Both the position numbers and the translations under genes were made by a program. Source: Polaribacter marinus (lineage in GTDB: Bacteria; Bacteroidota; Bacteroidia; Flavobacteriales; Flavobacteriaceae). From it: DNA of 34,623 nucleotides. This document shows, piece after piece, positions 33,101-34,623 of this stretch. Position 1 is the first letter of the stretch; every line of letters starts with the position of its first letter. The notes under the pieces are model-generated. The model did no database searches. It was not told the origin of the DNA and saw only the letters and a program-made list of their open reading frames with translations. Location: assembly GCF_022662535.1 (NCBI RefSeq), contig NZ_JAKQYM010000015.1:1-34623 (forward strand), given 5' to 3'.

Positions 33101-33244
33101 CTTGATGCATTGCAGCAACCAAAAACGAAAATAAAACGTGTTAGAGGATACCGTGTAAAAGTTGATTACAAAACGGATAATGATACGAGCAAACAATCAT
33201 CTATTACTAATATCATTATGAAAGCCTTGCGAAAAGGGAAGTAG
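30170..33244 (+). CDS. TraG/VirD4/HerA-type ATPase with N-terminal domain and nuclease-like tail
   Basis: This 1024-aa protein starts at a GTG 3 bp after the upstream stop. The N-terminal ~380 residues are an unrecognised mixed domain. The ATPase core follows: P-loop G408-ATGVGKST, LFDPHGDIIEDIL, Walker B LDEFQNF (D650/E651), LILAHQELGQID and FRLGDADAKRL, as in TraG/VirD4-like and HerA-like proteins. After a coiled, charged linker (about 770-850), residues 870-1000 resemble a PD-(D/E)xK nuclease (GGKVDVALIKDDIRIAIEIS, D899 and E912), but the position of the usual Lys reads S914, so activity is uncertain. It is a likely DNA-translocating motor of the element. Confidence 0.85.
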   Translation: MNLTISEQATLNFYQWEYRHRGYYHFDTPVDIEVPYIPFYHTTSVDTRIIDDGRAPSLFKSISNLLSPPKLEEEPQQEIDEVKPLLLEFGTQPNLVSLTITFAKGIEILPSRNVEFLNMLSFTEHLLSFEIVGSSEEIHIQIICSDLDVSRVQSHLSAYFPAAIIRKTEITNFGFSPKIDVAIADFGLHDEYMRPITIADSFSIDPLTSVIATMESLHNDDTVVFQILFKGISSPLAKDITYSVSDGTGGSFFADAPEMPICAKTKIANPLFSVVMRIATQGNTNSRSQYLAQELARSVSAVSSSEYNKLIPLSNEGYNYDFHFYNLNNRLSNRLGFVLNSKELNIFVHYPNKTVVSQKLGIQGDNTKQVPKAFIQQKYLLGINEHNGIETKVMLDDEMRLRHTHIIGATGVGKSTLIANMMIEDMNTGNGCALFDPHGDIIEDILLRIPEHRKEDVIIIDPSDEKYSIGFNLLGATTDAEKIVLSSDLVSSFKRHATAWGDNMSAVLSNAINTFLESSRDGTLIELKRFLLEDAFRKEFLTTVEDPSIHYYWNNEYAMVQKRIAPLLTRIDTFLRPKVIRYMLSQTGGVDFKQCIEEKKIVLIKLSQGLIGEENSFLLGSIFLSKFNQVAQGRQSLSKSERYPYFIYLDEFQNFITPSITRILSGARKYGLGLILAHQELGQIDDTKILNSVISNPYTRICFRLGDADAKRLESGFSYFEQSDLQSLGTGEAIVRAGSSQNDFNISTFPLSKTEIDAEVNRNLIIRNTHNLYSKTKTELDELLLSLLPKQRHLKKEAKEKTVLKKQEEVTKVVTPTLIKNVDEVKDVVQTKEISLVNNVSSEMDSDLERRTSKYLEQAEEQEVVRKHRSLQYYVRSMAQQRGFKATLEESTQIGGKVDVALIKDDIRIAIEISVTNRVDYEVQNIQKCIDDEYSLVYMISENDKHLKNIQEQTLKVISKKQHSKIHFFSSEELPLYLDALQQPKTKIKRVRGYRVKVDYKTDNDTSKQSSITNIIMKALRKGK

Positions 33245-33246
33245 TT

Positions 33247-33717
33247 TTATACATATTCGAATTCTTTTAGATAATACGACGCTGGGTGTCGTATAAAAGT
33301 GTGTAGAGTAGTAGTTTGCATGTCTGATATTTTACAATATCGTGCCGTCTCAAGTTTTATAATGTTGTCTTTAGAAACTTTAACCATTCCGCAAAACATA
33401 TCTAAGCTAACCTTATTTTGCAAACGCCATACTTTACATTGTGTTCCAATAAAATCAATTTTTGATATTTTATCTGGAACATACCCAATGAATTCTAAAG
33501 CCTTTTTAAGTCGTTTTGGGTGAATAGGTCTTCTATTTGTTTCCCAACTTGAAAGGGCATCCACTTTAACTCCGAAGTATTTTGACAGTTCAACTTGGGT
33601 TATTTTTCGTTGTATTCTTTCTTTTGCAATGTACTCACCAATGGAGTGATTAAATGGTTTGTCCTCTGTTTTTTTGCGTTTTACAGGTTTCAGACGAAAA
33701 CTGCAAATGGGTATCAT
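33247..33717 (-). CDS. XRE-type DNA-binding protein at the right end; in-frame with the integrase across attP
   Basis: In this 156-aa protein, residues 26-78 form a Cro/C1 helix-turn-helix (IGEYIAKERIQRKITQVELSKYFGVKVDALSSWETNRRPIHPKRL). A second, weaker helical repeat (CKVWRLQNKVSLDMFCGMVKVSKDNIIKLE) follows. The ATG at 33717 lies 5 bp inside the shared ATA, so its upstream region in the integrated state is host repeat. In the circular form the integrase frame continues CTA-TAC-TCA-ATG into this gene without a stop, predicting a fused protein of 649 aa. It could regulate or direct recombination, or be a domain of the integrase that is split off on integration. Confidence 0.8.
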   Translation of the reverse strand: MIPICSFRLKPVKRKKTEDKPFNHSIGEYIAKERIQRKITQVELSKYFGVKVDALSSWETNRRPIHPKRLKKALEFIGYVPDKISKIDFIGTQCKVWRLQNKVSLDMFCGMVKVSKDNIIKLETARYCKISDMQTTTLHTFIRHPASYYLKEFEYV

Positions 33718-33742
33718 TGAGTATACACGGTGTTGTAAACTG
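33701..33742. other. attR (right attachment junction)
   Basis: Element arm CAAATGGGT (33704-33712), then the shared ATA (33723-33725), then the resumed host repeat arm CACGGTGTTGTAAACTG. It pairs with attL at 176-208. Confidence 0.8.
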
Positions 33743-33747
33743 TGCTT

Positions 33748-34092
33748 TTATTTTTCCGCCATTAATTTCGTGTAAAATTTTTCTTTTTTCGCATTATTTG
33801 TTGCTTTTTCATATAAATCAAAAAGTCCGAATAAATAAAGTCTTTCGTTCATTGTCATTCCTCCAATTCCGTTAATTGCAGAGTCTCTAAATTCCGACCA
33901 TATTCCGTAAACTTTTTCAAAATCCGCTTTTTTGTCAATCCACGCATTTCCAAGATACCGTTCAACATTTTCTTTTAATTCAAGAGCATTTTGTTCGTTA
34001 GTTTTCCATTTTTGGATAAATTCCGCTAATTCTTGAACATTTTTTTCAGATGATATTTTTCTGATATTTTTTGTCAATTCATCAATATTCAT
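33748..34092 (-). CDS. hypothetical protein, 114 aa, host cassette-like gene
   Basis: This is outside the element, in host DNA. The protein is helical and acidic/basic mixed (NIDELTKNIRKISSEKNVQELAEFIQKWKTNEQNALELKENVERYLGNAWIDKKADFEKVYGIWSEFRDSAINGIGG). No family is recognised. Its stop codon abuts the repeat end at 33732-33750, and a short repeat copy (34114-34132) lies upstream, so gene plus repeat form a unit of about 0.4 kb. Confidence 0.7.
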   Translation of the reverse strand: MNIDELTKNIRKISSEKNVQELAEFIQKWKTNEQNALELKENVERYLGNAWIDKKADFEKVYGIWSEFRDSAINGIGGMTMNERLYLFGLFDLYEKATNNAKKEKFYTKLMAEK

Positions 34093-34113
34093 TTCCGCAA
34101 GAGTGGTTTTTCA

Positions 34114-34132
34114 GCATTGTTTACAATTGTGC
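34114..34132. repeat. short copy of the palindromic boundary repeat
   Basis: GCATTGTTTACAATTGTGC lies between two small minus-strand genes. It matches GCATTGTTTACAACG at 34531 and, inverted, GTTGTAAACTGTGC at 33733. It seems to be a shortened copy with the inner part lost. Confidence 0.6.
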
Positions 34133-34483
34133 TTATAAATCAGATACTTTTCTTTTTAACCAATTCATAAAATCCTCTCTATTATATTCTTTCCATTCAT
34201 TTGTCAGAAGATATTCAGTTTCTCGGTTTTCAATCGGTTTTGCATAATATCTCGGATTTCCATTTATTAATCCGTTTTCTTTCAGAGATATTTTTTTGTC
34301 CACTTTTTTTAGAATAGGGAAGATTACGTTAAAAGTAAATTTAGAGTAATCTTTTTTCAGTAAATTTTGAATTTCATTTTCAGAAATTAAATCCTTTTCC
34401 AAAATTATAGATATTGTATTCTTAACTAATTTTCCAATTTTCAATTTGTCAAGTTCTTTTTTTTCGCTCTCTGATATTTCCAT
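34133..34483 (-). CDS. hypothetical protein, 116 aa, host cassette-like gene
   Basis: The N-terminal part of this protein is helical (SEKKELDKLKIGKLVKNTISIILEKDLISENEIQNLLKKDYSKFTFN), like a small winged-helix domain. The second part is beta-rich, followed by a basic tail. No function is recognised. It lies between two repeat copies and its TAA touches the repeat at 34132, the same layout as its neighbour. Confidence 0.7.
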   Translation of the reverse strand: MEISESEKKELDKLKIGKLVKNTISIILEKDLISENEIQNLLKKDYSKFTFNVIFPILKKVDKKISLKENGLINGNPRYYAKPIENRETEYLLTNEWKEYNREDFMNWLKRKVSDL

Positions 34484-34530
34484 AATTCCGATTTTCTATC
34501 TATGATTTTTCAAATGCGTACTGCTTTTCG

Positions 34531-34623
34531 GCATTGTTTACAACGAGTTTGTGTTATTGAAAGTTGCGTTTTACGTGAACGGCTATTTTCCGCAGGAAAA
34601 TAGAAGTTTACAAAAAAGTAACA
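34531..34623. repeat. long copy of the palindromic repeat, cut by the window end
   Basis: It begins GCATTGTTTACAACG, then GTTTGTGTTATTGA, then a perfect hairpin CTATTTTCC-gca-GGAAAATAG (34583-34603). The arm motif and central hairpin follow the same plan as the copy at 58-187. Confidence 0.7.

Larger units (their letters stand above)
185..33725. mobile_element. integrated element of about 33.5 kb bounded by attL and attR
   Basis: The limits come from the sequence. A host palindromic repeat breaks off after position 187 and its missing arm resumes at 33723. The inner ends are inverted repeats of each other (ACCCATTTG at 197-205 and CAAATGGGT at 33704-33712). Only ATA (185-187 and 33723-33725) is shared at the junctions, as expected for a large serine integrase, which leaves almost no duplication. 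The interior carries two large serine recombinases, two TraG/HerA-type ATPases, RadC, an adenine methylase, a RepO-like protein and envelope, metabolic and possible defence cargo. I see no relaxase and no T4SS channel genes, so it may be a non-conjugative or mobilisable element, or an unclassified type. Confidence 0.85.

Noticed and set aside
185..33725. Self-transmissible conjugative element (ICE) of the standard Bacteroidota type
   Set aside because: No relaxase, TraG-TraJ-TraN-type operon or VirB4 was seen. TraG/HerA-like ATPases alone do not establish conjugation.
33726..34623. Classical integron attC array
   Set aside because: The repeats lack the GTTRRRY / RYYYAAC core and no tyrosine integron integrase is visible. 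Only the layout is similar.
1..34623. CRISPR array, tRNA or rRNA
   Set aside because: No regularly spaced direct repeats of suitable length, and no cloverleaf or rRNA-like segment noticed; integration is in an intergenic repeat, not a tRNA gene.

Overview
The window looks like a flavobacterial (Bacteroidota) chromosome: AT-rich DNA, several promoters with the Bacteroidota -7 box TAnnTTTG, many SxxC-type lipoproteins, and a TonB-dependent receptor paired with a DUF4249 lipoprotein. Almost all of it is one integrated mobile element of about 33.5 kb (185-33725). Its ends can be read from the sequence. The left end cuts a palindromic intergenic repeat in two, and the missing arm of that repeat resumes at the right end. 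The two inner ends, joined, form an inverted-repeat attP: CAAATGGGT - 10 nt - ATA - 9 nt - ACCCATTTG. The large serine recombinase at 183-1658 abuts the left end and is the likely integrase.

Layout. (1) 1-184: host repeat, left arm. (2) 183-3424: integrase, then a two-gene DUF488/OB-fold pair that may be a defence or nucleic-acid-sensing cassette. (3) 3749-13558: cargo for the cell envelope: an exported barrel-like protein, an HpaA-like lipoprotein with a small membrane protein, a lipoprotein with repeated acidic motifs, a DsbA-like lipoprotein with a beta-helix lipoprotein, and a TonB receptor with a DUF4249 protein. (4) 13648-22214: element backbone: XRE regulator with a RuvC-like protein, a second large serine recombinase with a phage-RepO-like protein, a TraG/HerA-type ATPase, RadC, a D12-class adenine methylase and small unknown genes. 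(5) 22510-27849: a tight five-gene operon (PhyH-like oxygenase, AspA/AstE-like zinc hydrolase, D-2-hydroxyacid dehydrogenase, membrane PLD-like protein, radical SAM protein with unusual cysteine spacing), with an intact IS982-family insertion directly upstream and an 8-bp target duplication. (6) 29027-33717: backbone again: LytTR-like protein, membrane protein, a 1024-aa TraG/HerA-type ATPase with a nuclease-like tail, and an XRE protein at the right end. (7) 33726-34623: host DNA, two small genes each bounded by copies of the same repeat family, resembling a cassette array.

The most striking observation is at the junction. The integrase reading frame has no stop codon inside the element; its TAA comes from host DNA at attL. 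In the excised circle the frame would run through attP and join, in frame, the XRE gene of the right end, giving a predicted 649-aa fusion. Integration would therefore split one long gene into an integrase and a separate DNA-binding protein. The second candidate novelty is the five-gene radical SAM/PhyH/AspA operon, whose pathway I do not recognise. I found no relaxase and no mating-pair genes, so transfer, if it occurs, would not follow the standard Bacteroidota conjugation layout.
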